A DNA stretch of 64,000 nt. Origin: Salvia splendens (lineage: Eukaryota > Streptophyta > Magnoliopsida > Lamiales > Lamiaceae). The notes beneath the pieces were generated by a model. The model saw only the letters and a program-made list of their open reading frames with translations, did not search any database and was not told the origin of the DNA. Both the position numbers and the translations under genes were made by a program. This document shows, piece after piece, positions 29,593-40,837 of this stretch. Location: the NCBI RefSeq assembly GCF_004379255.2, contig NC_056038.1:29438061-29502060 (forward strand), given 5' to 3'. Positions within the stretch are counted from its first letter, which is position 1, and each line of letters opens with the position of its first letter.

Positions 29593-31109
29593 TGATAAGT
29601 CGTATTCTAGGCCTTGGTTACTGGTCAGTATAATGTGCATAATTGGAATATATCTGAAAACAGTTGCTAAAGTGTGCAGGGAAAATGTTCTAGCCAGTAT
29701 GGGAATGTTCGGATAATTCAGGTGAAAAGGGCGTCAGTGGGGTGCAATACTGACCAGGATGCATGCCAAAAAGGCTCAAGATGGAGAAGAAGGATAGCTG
29801 GGAAGATCAGCCGCAAGCAAGGGGCAAAAGAGTCATTTCATGAAGAGAGTCTACCCTAAAAATCAAGGGAGGCCTCTCTATAAAAGGAAGCCACTTGGAG
29901 AGAGAATCATCATCAATTAGTTCATCACTTCTACGCTTAGTTAGAAACCTCTCTTCGGTAGATCGGTCCCTCAGCATTATCCTTCATATTCTCATTCCTC
30001 GCCACAGCCATGGTCACCTGAAGCTCATCAGTTCGCCGTAGTTCCACATCCTCTCGTTCCAGTTAGCGTGTATCGTAGTGTCAGCAGTTTCATCGCCCGG
30101 AGTGGCAAAACAATCTTACTTGCTTTCGTAGTTAATCTTACTTGTTTTTCTTACGTTGGATCTGTTGCGTTTTTCAATACTTTCTGACTTCGAAGTATTT
30201 TGGTTGAGATCCGAACGTTTTTATGTTATGAAGTTGTTTTTGTGCATCGGTTCTTGTTTGATTCAGTTTATTTCTGCCTAGATAGCTTAGATCTGACTAT
30301 TTCGGTAATTTCCAAGTTTTGCAAGCATGTTTTCATTTCCGAATTGATAGATCTGAGTTCATGAGTTTAGATAGCTATTAGATTCTAGATCTGAAATGGT
30401 TAAGTGTGGAAGCCTAGCTTACGTGATTTCTGCCACCTTGCATGTCACCCAGGAAGCGTAATGTCAGTTTCGTTAGTTTAATCTTTCGATTTGAAGTTTA
30501 AATTGTTAGATCTGTGTTTCCGAAGTTGTTAATCTGCAGTTCTTGACCATTAATCTGGGTTTGTTGATCTGATCCAATTCATGTCGAAGAAGATAACATC
30601 TCCATCCAAGTTTGGGACCACTTTTGCTTTTTAGTTACTTTATACTTTTGTCCTTTACTTTTCTCTACCTTTTCTGCTGGTACCCTACAGATCTGTCAGT
30701 CAAGTCACCTAACTACCACTTATTCTCTTATATGCCGTTTCGCCTTTTATAGTAATCCCGTACCTTTCACATATTTTCAGAGACATAATGTTCCCCCACT
30801 CTCACGTACACTTCCGCTTATCAATCATCATTCACCCCTCCTAGTCAGTAGAGTACCACCTTAAATTCTTGCCTAGTTAGAATCTCAACCCAAAACGTGG
30901 TAGCTGACCAACCTTTCCAGAATATCACCACAATTACCAAAGCGCATTCATCTCTGTGGGATTCGACCCTTACATCCACTATACTAGTCAGTAGAAGTGG
31001 GTTGAGGAATTATTGATAGCCAGGTCCAGGATTAGCTGGGATTTTCTATCCTGATCAATAGGATACATCCTTTGCTTGACGCGACACCTGCAACACCTTG
31101 GCTCTTTCA
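29593..31109 (+). repeat. Element B 5' LTR
   Basis: About 1517 bp from TGATAAGTCG to CTTTCA. TATAAAAG is at 29879-29886, preceded by GGCCTCTC. The overall order of blocks matches the LTRs of element C but with many substitutions, so B belongs to a sister subfamily. Confidence 0.85.
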
Positions 31110-31111
31110 AA

Positions 31112-31130
31112 TGGCGCTGTTGCCGGGGAT
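31112..31130 (+). other. Element B primer-binding site, tRNA-Asp
   Basis: TGGCGCTGTTGCCGGGGAT, one mismatch from the complement of the 3' end of plant tRNA-Asp(GTC) (TGGCGCCGTTGCCGGGGAT). It follows the LTR end by two bases. Confidence 0.85.
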
Positions 31131-31215
31131 GAATGGCGTTATTAACTATTATTGTGTGTGATACTTTGTAGTATATATTGTTCATAATTTTTTTTCTTTC
31201 TTTTTCTTTCAGTTT

Positions 31216-33540
31216 ATGAGAAGCAGTTCGGCTCCTGACCATTGGAGACCGAAGATACTCCATTTAGGAACTATACTTGTGACCACTCGTTCTGGCCTGT
31301 CGACAACTCTGTCTGACCTAGGTACGAGTAGTGACGAAGAGCAAGACACCATAGAGGGAGGAATACCAGAACAAGTACTACAGTTGGAGGGTAACCCAAG
31401 GAGAATGGCTGCCCAAGGAGATGATGATCAAGAGATCGGGACGCTGAACGCGCATACCGAAGGAGAACCACCGCAAGCTATAGTAGTCACCCCGGGGCAG
31501 ACAGCTTGTGATGTGAAGCCCCATGTTATTGCAATTCTGCCCACGTACTGCGGGAAAAGCTATGAAGGCCCCTACGAATTCCTTCATGAGTTCTGTAAGA
31601 TTTGTAGGGTACAGAGAAGGCCAATAGGGGCGATACAGATTGAAGGCTTTGCCGTTCGTTCTAAAAGGGGAGGCTAACACCTGGTTCATGCGATTGCCCC
31701 CCAATTCCATTGAGAGTTGGGCAGATTTCAAGTCAGCCTTTTTAGGCGAATTTTTTAAATCATCTAAGATGAGTGCGCTGAAGAGAGAGATAACCAGTGT
31801 GAACCAAGGTTACGATGAACCCTTGAGTGATTATTGGGCAAAGTATATGAGCCTTTTGGATGTATGTCCGAACCATCGTATGGCGGATATAGAAATACAT
31901 CACACCTTTTATGAGGGGATGAACTAGGCGACAAAGGATCTGGCAAACTCCTCGTCAGGAGGAAGTTTCACGCAGTTAAGGGTCAGTAAAGCTAAGAGGG
32001 TCCTAGGGAAACTCTTGAGCGCAAAGAAGGAGTACGACAATTCAAGAGATGGTTACAACAGAGAAAGGATTGCGAGTGCCTTGTCTTCTGACCAGGAGCA
32101 TAAGATAGAGCAGAAGATGGATTTGAAGATGGACGAATTGAAGAAGACACTCCTGAGCGCGATCGAGAAGAACACACCTCCAACTTCCCCAGCTGGGAAC
32201 TACAAAGGTGCGGAACAGGGAAACCAAGGACAGAGCTATGATTTGCCTAATAACTTCGAGAATATGGAGCAAGTCAATGCTGTCGGGTACTACAATTCTA
32301 GTGGGCATTGGATCCAGGGGAGACAACGGGACGCACCATGGAGGGACCATCCGAATTTTCGATGGGAGATGGGAACCAAAATCAAAACCAAGGTCCAGGT
32401 CAGAATCAATACCACCCTCACCCAACCCAAAATATCAACCGTGGCCCAGAAAATCCCAACAACCAGTTCAACTGGTCAGGAAGAAACCAACAACCCCACA
32501 GTCAACAACCTCAAAACCAACCCCCACAAAACCAGAACCTAAACCCTGTCTATGTACCACCCCACCAGAGAAACTTCCAAAATTACCCGAATCAGCCTAA
32601 TCAAGGTTCCCAACTTCAGCAGAACCAGAACCAGTTCCAAAACCAGGCCCAGTATCAAAACCAAAACCAAAACCAAAATCAATATCACCAAGACCAGTAC
32701 AACCCTCCTGGCCAATATAACCATTGCCCACCTAACCAGAACAAGCAAAACTTCCAAAATTTCCAGCCCAACCAGAACCCCCAGTATAACCAGCATCAAG
32801 GGCCAAATCAGTCCCAATATCCTAATAGGTCAAGACGATCTATGGAGGACATGATGAGAGAACTGCTCGTTTCACAGCAGAGTATCAAGGGTGAATTGCA
32901 ATCCAACAATGAAGTGGTGCAGGGGATGCAGAGTATCCAGAATGAGCGTAAGACGAATATTGATATGATGAATAGACAGTTGGCCCAGCTGGCCAGTTCG
33001 ATGGGTGAAATGAAAGGGAATTCCTGGAAACTCCCATCTACAGTCCATGTACCTGAAAAGGCAAGCGTGAGCAAGGTCACATTACGGTCCGGTACAACCT
33101 ATGAAGGACCCCAACCGAAGAAGTCCAGTGGAGAACCTAGTGGGACAAAGGTGCTGATAAACGTTATCTCAGAAGAGGAGCTACGCAGACCTCTACCCCA
33201 AATGCAGGATCCATTTTTCTTGGATGAGGAACCAGCGAGAAACGGTGAAACCAGAGGCATGCAGCCCAAGGTGGACTTGCCTAAGGAAAAGGGACCGACG
33301 AAGGAGACTCCAGCCCAGAATGTACCCAAGGAAAACTCCAGAAAGGCTGTTGAAGGACTGGTTGAAGAGGAGAAAGGAAAGAAACCGTTCCCTTACCGTT
33401 TCGTGACCAAAAGGAAGAAAGAGAACCCAGTGGATTACATGTCGATTTTCGGGAAGCTGGATGTTACCATACCATTCCTCTAGGCCGTGAAGCTACCCCT
33501 ACTTGGGAAATTCATTTAAGAGTTCATAGCCGGGAAAGCC
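31216..33540 (+). pseudogene. Element B gag, broken
   Basis: Starts MRSSSAPD at 31216, three bases after a CTTTTTCTTTCAG tract. The Gag domain (ALPFVLKGEANTWFMRLPP, DYWAKYMSLLDVCPNHRM) is split: a frameshift near 31640, a TAG at 31925-31927, a frameshift near 32340, and a TAG at 33481-33483. A Gln/Asn-rich low-complexity stretch (about 32360-32830) follows the core. No zinc knuckle was seen. Non-functional. Confidence 0.85.
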
Positions 33541-34206
33541 CAGGAGGAGGGAAAGATCATGGTGGAAGGGATAACATCATCAATTGTGCAGGAAAAGCTA
33601 CCACCCAAGAGAGCCGATCCAGGTATGTTTACTTTGCCTATAACTATAGGAGATGTAAAAGTTGAGCATGCAATGTGTGACCTGGGAGCTTCTATTAATG
33701 TTATGCCTTTGTCAATCTATAACCGGCTGAAGGGAGTAACGTTGTCAAACACTAGAGTATTGATCCAACTGGCTGATGGATCATGGATAAGTCCTGAGGG
33801 TGTATTAGAAAATGTGTTGGTGAGAGTACATGATTTTACTTATCCTGGTGACTTTTACGTGATCAAGATGGGTGGGTCTGAAGCTAGGGAGTCAAGTGGT
33901 ATATTGTTAGGAAGGCCATTTCTTAGGACAACCAAAAAGATTGTAGATATGGCTGAGGGAACAATTTGCATTGATTTTCATGGAGAGAAGTTTACCTTTG
34001 ATATCAATGAGGCCATGAAAAAGCCTATCGATTCTGAAAATCTATGCTATGTTGATGTAATTGACCCCTTAGTCCAAGATTTTCTTGAGACTGAATTATT
34101 GCAAAAGAAACTCCAAGCTTTGGATATATATGGGCATGCTGATGTGGAAGCGGCTGCATGGTGCGATCTGATCAGTAGCCAAGGGTTAACTGACGAAGAG
34201 ATATAA
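33541..34206 (+). pseudogene. Element B protease region
   Basis: An open segment with the aspartic protease signature HAMCDLGASINVMPLS; DLGAS replaces the usual D(T/S)GAS, as it does in element C. The frame ends at TAA 34204-34206, where C reads on. It therefore sits between two stops of a dead polyprotein. Confidence 0.85.
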
Positions 34207-35719
34207 GGAGCAATTAAGGATTTCTGCAAGAAATCGGAATTTATTGGAGCCACAGGGGCTCAGCTACCAGTCAGTACAGATGAAGTTTCAGATGAAGAGT
34301 TGGAAAAGGAGGGGGGTGCTACAAGAAGCATTCTGTCGGCTGACATACTTCCCCCACAAGTTGAATTGAAGAAGCTGCCTGTGAATCTGAAGTATGCCTT
34401 CCTGGGGGAGGAAAACTCGTACCCGGTGATCATTAGCAGCAGCCTGACGAAAGAACAAGAAGCAAGGCTACTGACCGTCCTAGGCAGGAACAAAAAAGCA
34501 ATTGGATGAAGCCTTACAGATTTGGTGGAAATAAGCCCCGACGTCTGCATGCATCATATTAGGCTAGAAGAGGGGGCGGAAGTACATCGTGACTCGCAGA
34601 GGAAGGTGAATCCGCACATGCGGGAGGAAATATTGAAGGAAATCTTAAAGTTGCTGTCATTAGGGATTATCTACTCGGTGCCCGATAGCGAGTGGGTCAG
34701 CCCTGTACACATGGTTCCCAAGAAGTCCGGGATTCAGGTGGTTCAAAATGAGAGGAATGAGCTGATACCGACAAGGCTAGTCACTGGTTGCTGGATGTGC
34801 ATAGACTACCGCAAGCTGAACGCCGCAACCAGGAAAGACCACTTCCCCCTACCGTTCATCGATCAGATGTTGGAGCGACTGGCTGGGAAGAAGTACTTTT
34901 ATTTTTTGGATGGGTACAACGGGTATTTTCAGATCTACGTGGACCATGAAGACCAGGATAAAACTACCTTCACTGCCCATTTGGAACCTATGCGTACAGA
35001 CGCATGCCGTTCGGTCTTTGCAACGCTCCGGGAACATTTCAGCGATGCATGATGAGCATATTCTCCGATCTAATTGAGGAGTGCATAGAGATATTCATGG
35101 ATGACTTCACAATCTACGGGGACTCTTTCGACTCATGCCTTCATCATTTGGATATAGTCTTGGAGAGGTGTCAAGCGAAGAGCCTAGTCTTGAATTTTGA
35201 GAAGTGTCATTTTATGGTCACGGAAGGGATCGTCCTAGGACACGTGGTGTCAGAGAGAGGTATCCAGGTGGATCAAGCCAAGGTGGACGTCATTTCCAAA
35301 CTGCCTTTCCCTACTGACCAGAAGGGGATAAGAGGTTTTCTGGGGCATGCAGGATTTTATCGACGATTTATAAAAGACTTCGCCAAAATCGCCCAGCCCC
35401 TTACCAGACTTCTTCAAAACGAAGTGGAATTCAATTTTGATGAACAGTGCAAGACTGCTTTCAACCTCCTCATAGAGAAACTGGTATCTGCACTAATTAT
35501 TCGGGCTCCTGACTGGGATCATCCGTTCGAAGTGATGTGTGATGCCAGCGATTACGCGGTGGGAGCTGTGTTGGGTCAGCAGATCGAGGGAAAAAGGTAT
35601 GTGATCTTTTATGCATCTAAGATATTGAATCAAGCTCAAAGGAATTATGATACCATGGAGAAGGAGATGCTAGTCGTGGTATATTCATTCGAGAAGTTTC
35701 GGCAGTACTTGTTGGGATC
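34207..35719 (+). pseudogene. Element B RT and partial RNase H
   Basis: A TGA at 34507-34509 (Trp in C) precedes the RT. RT begins [20 protein letters not shown], shifts frame near 34980, and continues with [16 protein letters not shown] and the catalytic FMDD box (35095-35106). RNase H follows (VMCDASDYAVGAVLGQ ... NYDTMEKEMLVVVYSF) and is cut at 35719 by the LTR of element C. Confidence 0.88.
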
Positions 35720-37223
35720 TGATAAGTCGTATTCTAGGCCTAGGTTACTGGTCAGTATGATGTGCGTAATTGAATTATATCTGCAAAAACTAGTTGCTTA
35801 AGCGTGCAGGGTAAGCATTCTAGCCAGTAGGCAGAGTTTCAGACACTTCAAGTGAAAAGGGCGTCAGGACGATTACGTACTGACCAGTATACATGCAAAT
35901 ATGGCTCGAGATGGAGAAGGAGGATAGCTGGGACTGCTCAATCACAATTAAGGGCAAAGAAGTCATCTCACCGCAAGGTCTTACCCTAAAAATCAAGGGT
36001 AAGCCTCCCTATAAAAGGAAGCCACTTGGAGAGAGAAAAGAAAATTTTATCATCATCATCATCACTCTTAGGTAGAATTCTCTCGGAGTTCAGTCCTTCA
36101 GCCCAGTCCAGAATCTCGTTTCTCGCCACTGCCATGGTCACTTGAAGATTTAGATGTTCCCGGAATTCCAGATCGTTCGTTCCAGCCAGCAGAACCGTAG
36201 TTAGAGATATCATCGCCCGGAGTGGCAAAACACTTTTACTCGCTTTCGTAGTTTAATTCACTTGCTTTCTTTACGTTGGATCTTTTGTTGCTTTTGGATA
36301 TTTTCTATTTTGAAGTACTTGTGGAAGATCCGAACGTGTTTATGCTATGAAGTTGATTTCCGTTTCGTATATTGTGTCATTTTCTTTTCCTTTCTATTCC
36401 GCCTAGTTAGCTCAGATCTAAGATTCCTTTGTGTTTTTTAAGTGCTGAAACTTTCCTTTCTTTGTTTCCATCAAAATTCCTTTAGTTAAGTGTGAAACTG
36501 TTGATCGTGAGTGAATCGCTGCATGTGAAGTCTTGTTTGAGTTCGTTTTCGTTTTCCTGCTGATCAGTATGCGGAGTTGCATTTTCTGTGCTTGATTTAA
36601 GATTTGGTGTTCGTATTTGTGGATCTGTGTTCGCGAATTGATAAACTGTGTTTCCGTGTTGAATCTGGAATTGTTTTCTGATTTCAGTTTGTGTTGCTGA
36701 AGAAGATGATGTCCTGTCAAATGTTGGGGACCACTTGCTTTTTAGATGCTTTTTGCTTTTTTTTACTTTTTGTCCTTTGCTTTTCGTTATAACCTGGAGA
36801 TCTGTCAGCCCAGTCACCTTGACTACCACTAGCCTCTGAATATTCTGTCTAGCCCAAAATAGAATCCCGTACCTTCCAAATATTTCCTGTTACAAAAATG
36901 TCTCCCTATTTCCACGTACACAGCTGCACCCCTACACTCCTTTCCCCATTCTAGTCAGTAGGAAATTACCTTTAAGTTCTTGCCTAGGTAGAGACTCAAC
37001 CCGAGCGTGGTAGCTAACCAAACCATCCAGAATATCACCACAATAGTTTTAACGCACCATCTCTGTGGGATTCGACCCTTACCACCACTATACTGATCAG
37101 TAGAAGTGGGTTGAGGAATTTTTGAAACCAGGGTCTAGGCTTAGTTAGGATCTCTATCCTGACCAGTAGGATATATCCTTGCTTGAACGACACCTAAGCA
37201 CCCTGAGAAGAAGCATCGTTTCA
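35720..37223 (+). repeat. Element C 5' LTR
   Basis: 1504 bp, TGATAAGTCG to CGTTTCA. TATAAAAG is at 36010-36017, followed by a transcription-start-like region and a long leader. It contains five copies of a palindromic CTGRYCAGTA motif (35748, 35880, 36560, 37093, 37159). Confidence 0.92.
36010..36017 (+). promoter_or_regulatory. TATA box of element C LTR
   Basis: TATAAAAG within CCTCCCTATAAAAGGAAGCC, conserved in element B (29879) and copy 2 (56310). In the 3' LTR it is TATAAAGG (49119) because one A is missing. Confidence 0.65.
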
Positions 37224-37225
37224 AA

Positions 37226-37244
37226 TGGTGCCATTGCCGGGGAT
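37226..37244 (+). other. Element C primer-binding site, tRNA-Asp
   Basis: TGGTGCCATTGCCGGGGAT, two mismatches from the tRNA-Asp(GTC) 3'-end complement. The second copy (57529) reads TGGCGCCATTGCCGGGGAT, one mismatch. Confidence 0.85.
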
Positions 37245-37332
37245 GGATGGCGTTACTAGTTACTTTTGTGTGTGATACTTTGGCGTATATATTGTGCATA
37301 ATCTTCTTTTCCTTTTCTTTCCATTTCAGTTT

Positions 37333-39561
37333 ATGAGAAGCAGTTCGGCTCCTGACCAGGGGAGACCGAAGATACTTCAGCGAGGGTCTATACTCGTAAC
37401 CACTCGTTCTGGCTTGTCGACCACCTTGTCTGACCTAGGGACGAGTAGTGACGAGGAGAAGGGCACCATAGAGGGACCGATACCAGAAGAGATACCACTG
37501 TTGGAAGGCAACCCAAGGGAAATGGCCAACCAGGGAGATGAGGACCCGGAGATCGGGACGCTGAACGCGCATACTGAAGGAGAGCCCCCGCAAGCCATAG
37601 TCGTTACTCCAGGCCAAACCGCCTGCGATGTGAAGCCTCATGTGATCGCAATCCTGCCTACATACTGTGGGAAGAGCTATGAAGGGCCGTATGAGTTTCT
37701 TCATGAGTTTTGCAAAATTTGTAGGGCGCAGAGGAGACCGGCAGGAGCGACGGAGGATGATTATAGGCTGAAGGCTTTGCCATTTGTGCTAAAAGGGGAG
37801 GCTAACACCTGGTTCATGCGCCTGCCCCCAACCTCCATCGAGACTTGGGCCGATTTCAAGTCAGCATTTCTGGGCGAGTTTTTTCCGTCATCCAAGACAA
37901 GCGCGCTGAAGAGGGAAATAACTAATGTGAAGCAAGGGTATGATGAGCCCTTGAGTGATTATTGGGCAAGATACATGTGTCTTTTGGAATCGTGTCCCAA
38001 CCATCGCATGGCGGACATTGAAGTACATCATACTTTCTACGAAGGCATGAACGCGGTAACCAAGGACCTGGCAAATTCATCGTCGGGAGGAAGCTTCACG
38101 CAATTGCGGGTTAGCGAAGCAAATAGAGTCCTAAGGAAGCTACTGAATGCAAAGAAAGAGTATGACCATTCAAGGGAAGGATATAACCGAGAGCGGGCTG
38201 TTGTTGCCTCGGTTACTGATCAGGAAAATACACTGGAGCAGAAAATGGATTTGAAAATGGATGAGCTGAAGAAGTCACTTCTGAGTGCGATCGAGAAGAG
38301 CACTCCACCACCTCCCCCAGCTGGGAATTACAAGGGTGCAGAGCAGGGAAATCAAGGACCGAACTATGATCAGCCTAATGACTTCGGGAATATGGAGCAA
38401 GTTAATGCTGCGGGGTACTTCAACTCTAGTGGGCATTGGATTCAAGGTAGGCAACGGGATGCACCATGGAGGGATCATCCAAACTTCCGATGGGGTAACG
38501 GGAGCCAAAATCAGAACCAAGGTCAGAGCCAGTATAACCCCCATCCGAACCAAAACCCTAACCGTGGACCAGCGAACCCAGACTACCAGCCCAACTGGTC
38601 AGGAAGAAACCAACATTCCCAAAACCAAAACCCGAACCCTGTCTATGTGCCACCCCACCAGAGAAACTTCCAAAACTTCCAAAATCAGCCAAACCCAGGA
38701 CCCCAAAACCATCAGAACCAAAATCAATTCCAAGGCCAGCACCAGAATCAATATCCTCAAGATCAGTACACCTCTCCTGCCCAGTATAACCAATACCCGC
38801 CTAATCAAGGCCAGCAAACCTCCCAGAACTATCAACACCAAGGGCCAAGTCACTTCCAAAACTCGAGCAGGTCAAGGAGATCCGTTGAAGACATGATGGG
38901 TGAAATGCTAGCATCACAACAGAGCATCAAAGGAGAATTGCAATCCCATAATGAGGTCGTGCAGGGGATGCAAAACGCCCAGAAGGAACATAAGGCGAAC
39001 ATGGATATGATGAATAGGCAGTTAGCTCAACTAGCCAGTTCGGTGGGTGATTTGAAGGGAAATGCAGGGAAACTCCCATCTACAGTCCAAATGCCCGAAA
39101 AGGCAAATGTGAGTAAGGTTACGTTGAGGTCGGGAACCACTTATGACGCGCCTCAACCGAAACAACCTGGTGGAGGATCTAATGGAACGAAGATAGGAGG
39201 TGATACCATTTCAGTGGATGAATTAGGGAGAACTATGCCTCGGATGAAGGATCCATTCTTCTTGGATGATACACCAAGTTTACGAGGTGAACCCGACACC
39301 CTACTGACCAGGAAGAAACCCCCTCAAGAGGTAGAACCCAGAATGGAGGCCCAGACCCAGGAACTACCCAAGAAAAACTCCAAGAAGGTTGCTGAAGAAC
39401 CAGTAGAGGAAAAAAAAGGGGAGAAACCGTTCCCATTCCGATTTGTTACAAAGAGGAAGAAAGAGAACCCGGTTGACTACTTGTCGATTTTTGGGAAGTT
39501 GGATGTCACCATACCATTCCTCCAAGCCGTGAAGCTACCCCCCTCTCGGGAAATTCATTAA
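37333..39561 (+). CDS. Element C Gag (frameshifted at its end)
   Basis: Starts at the ATG 37333 (MRSSSAPDQG), just after a polypyrimidine-CAG. It has an acidic N-terminus, then the retrotransposon Gag domain (KALPFVLKGEANTWFMRLPP ... CPNHRMADIEVHHTFYEGMN), a charged segment with KMDLKMDELKKSLLSAIEKS, a Gln/Asn/Pro-rich stretch of about 150 residues, a second helical segment (RRSVEDMMGEMLASQQSIKG) and a basic tail. An extra C in the run at 39538-39543 (six C here, five at the matching place in copy 2) shifts the frame, so this copy stops at 39561 instead of running into protease. Confidence 0.88.
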   Translation: MRSSSAPDQGRPKILQRGSILVTTRSGLSTTLSDLGTSSDEEKGTIEGPIPEEIPLLEGNPREMANQGDEDPEIGTLNAHTEGEPPQAIVVTPGQTACDVKPHVIAILPTYCGKSYEGPYEFLHEFCKICRAQRRPAGATEDDYRLKALPFVLKGEANTWFMRLPPTSIETWADFKSAFLGEFFPSSKTSALKREITNVKQGYDEPLSDYWARYMCLLESCPNHRMADIEVHHTFYEGMNAVTKDLANSSSGGSFTQLRVSEANRVLRKLLNAKKEYDHSREGYNRERAVVASVTDQENTLEQKMDLKMDELKKSLLSAIEKSTPPPPPAGNYKGAEQGNQGPNYDQPNDFGNMEQVNAAGYFNSSGHWIQGRQRDAPWRDHPNFRWGNGSQNQNQGQSQYNPHPNQNPNRGPANPDYQPNWSGRNQHSQNQNPNPVYVPPHQRNFQNFQNQPNPGPQNHQNQNQFQGQHQNQYPQDQYTSPAQYNQYPPNQGQQTSQNYQHQGPSHFQNSSRSRRSVEDMMGEMLASQQSIKGELQSHNEVVQGMQNAQKEHKANMDMMNRQLAQLASSVGDLKGNAGKLPSTVQMPEKANVSKVTLRSGTTYDAPQPKQPGGGSNGTKIGGDTISVDELGRTMPRMKDPFFLDDTPSLRGEPDTLLTRKKPPQEVEPRMEAQTQELPKKNSKKVAEEPVEEKKGEKPFPFRFVTKRKKENPVDYLSIFGKLDVTIPFLQAVKLPPSREIH

Positions 39562-40837
39562 GGACTTCATAGCCGGGAGAGCCCAGAAGGATGGCAAGAT
39601 TATGGTGGAAGGAATAGCGTCAGCAATAGTGCAAGAGAAGTTACCACCCAAGAGAGCCGATCCAGGTATGTTCACTTTGCCTATAACTATAGGAGATGTG
39701 AAGGTCAAACATGCAATGTGTGATTTGGGGGCGTCCATAAATGTTATGCCATTGTCTATCTATAACCGATTGAAGGGAGTTAGATTGTCTAATACTAGGG
39801 TGTTGATCCAACTGGCTGATAGGTCGTGCATAAGTCCTGAGGGAGTTTTAGAAAACGTGTTAGTAAGAGTGCATGATTTTACCTATCCTGCTGATTTTTA
39901 TGTGATCAAAATGAGTGAGCATGAAGCTAGGGAATCTAGTGGAGTGTTGTTAGGAAGGCCATTTTTGAGAACGGCTAAGACAATAGTAGACATGGCCGAG
40001 GGGACAATTTGCATTGATTTCCATGGAGAGAAATTTACTTTTGATATCAATGAAGCCATGAAGAAACCGATTGATTCTGAAAATTTGTGTTATGTTGACG
40101 TGATTGACCCCCTTGTTCAAGATTTTCTTGAGACCGAACTATTGCAGGAGAAACTCCAAGCATTAGATGTTTATGAGCAGGCTGACGTCGAAGCCGCTGC
40201 ATGGTGTGAAATGATCAGTAGCCAAGGGTTGACTGATGAAGAAATAGAAGTAGCAATCAAGGAATTCTGTCAGAAATCGGAGTTCACTGGAGCCGCAGGG
40301 GTTCAGCTACCAGCCAGTATAGAAGAACCATCGAAGGGAGGTTTAGAAAAAGAAGGAGAGATTGAGAAAAACCCTCTACCCGAAGACACACTTCCACCTC
40401 AAGTTGAGCTGAAGAAGTTGCCACCAAATTTGAAGTATGCCTTCCTTGGAGAGGAGAACTCTTATCCAGTAATCATCAGTAGCAGCCTCACGAAAGAACA
40501 AGAGGCTAGGCTACTGACCGTGCTGAGCAAGAACAAGAAGGCAATTGGATGGAGTCTTACAGATTTAGTGGGGATTAGCCCCGACGTCTGCATGCACCAC
40601 ATTAGGTTGGAGGAAGGAGCGAAGGCACATCGAGATGCTCAAAGGAAGGTAAACCCTAACATGCAAGAAGAGATATTGAAGGAGATCTTGAAGTTGTTGT
40701 CGCTAGGGATTATCTATTCAGTACCGGATAGTGAGTGGGTCAGCCCGATCCACATGGTCCCAAAGAAGTCGGGCATCCAAGTAGTTCAGAATGAGAGGAA
40801 TGAACTAATCCCAACGAGGCTAGTCACGGGTTGGTGA
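39562..40837 (+). CDS. Element C protease and N-terminal RT
   Basis: Continues the polyprotein after the C-run frameshift; open from at least 39602. Protease signature is HAMCDLGASINVMPLSIYNRL. It continues through an acidic linker to the RT N-terminus (MVPKKSGIQVVQNERNELIP). It stops at TGA 40835-40837, exactly before MCIDYRKLN. Most gypsy RTs have Arg there ([10 protein letters not shown]), so CGA to TGA is the likely change. Copy 2 has the same stop (61132-61134). Confidence 0.85.

Larger units (their letters stand above)
29593..35719 (+). mobile_element. Element B: Athila-like Ty3/gypsy, 5' part
   Basis: 5' LTR, PBS, then gag, protease, RT and part of RNase H, all in sense and all broken by stops and frameshifts. 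It begins TGATAAGTCG after GTAGC (29588-29592, its potential target duplication). At 35719, inside RNase H (QYLLGS), it is interrupted by element C. Its 3' half is probably fragment D (50143-55880). Confidence 0.88.

Noticed and set aside
32539..32817. Val/Leu-rich ORF opposite Gag that looks like a membrane protein
   Set aside because: It is the reverse reading of the Gln/Asn-rich Gag repeats; hydrophobicity is a by-product of the complement.
37060..37085. GTGGGATTCGACCC in Athila LTRs, resembling a tRNA T-loop
   Set aside because: No acceptor, D or anticodon arms around it; it is a conserved block near the 3' end of plant gypsy LTRs.
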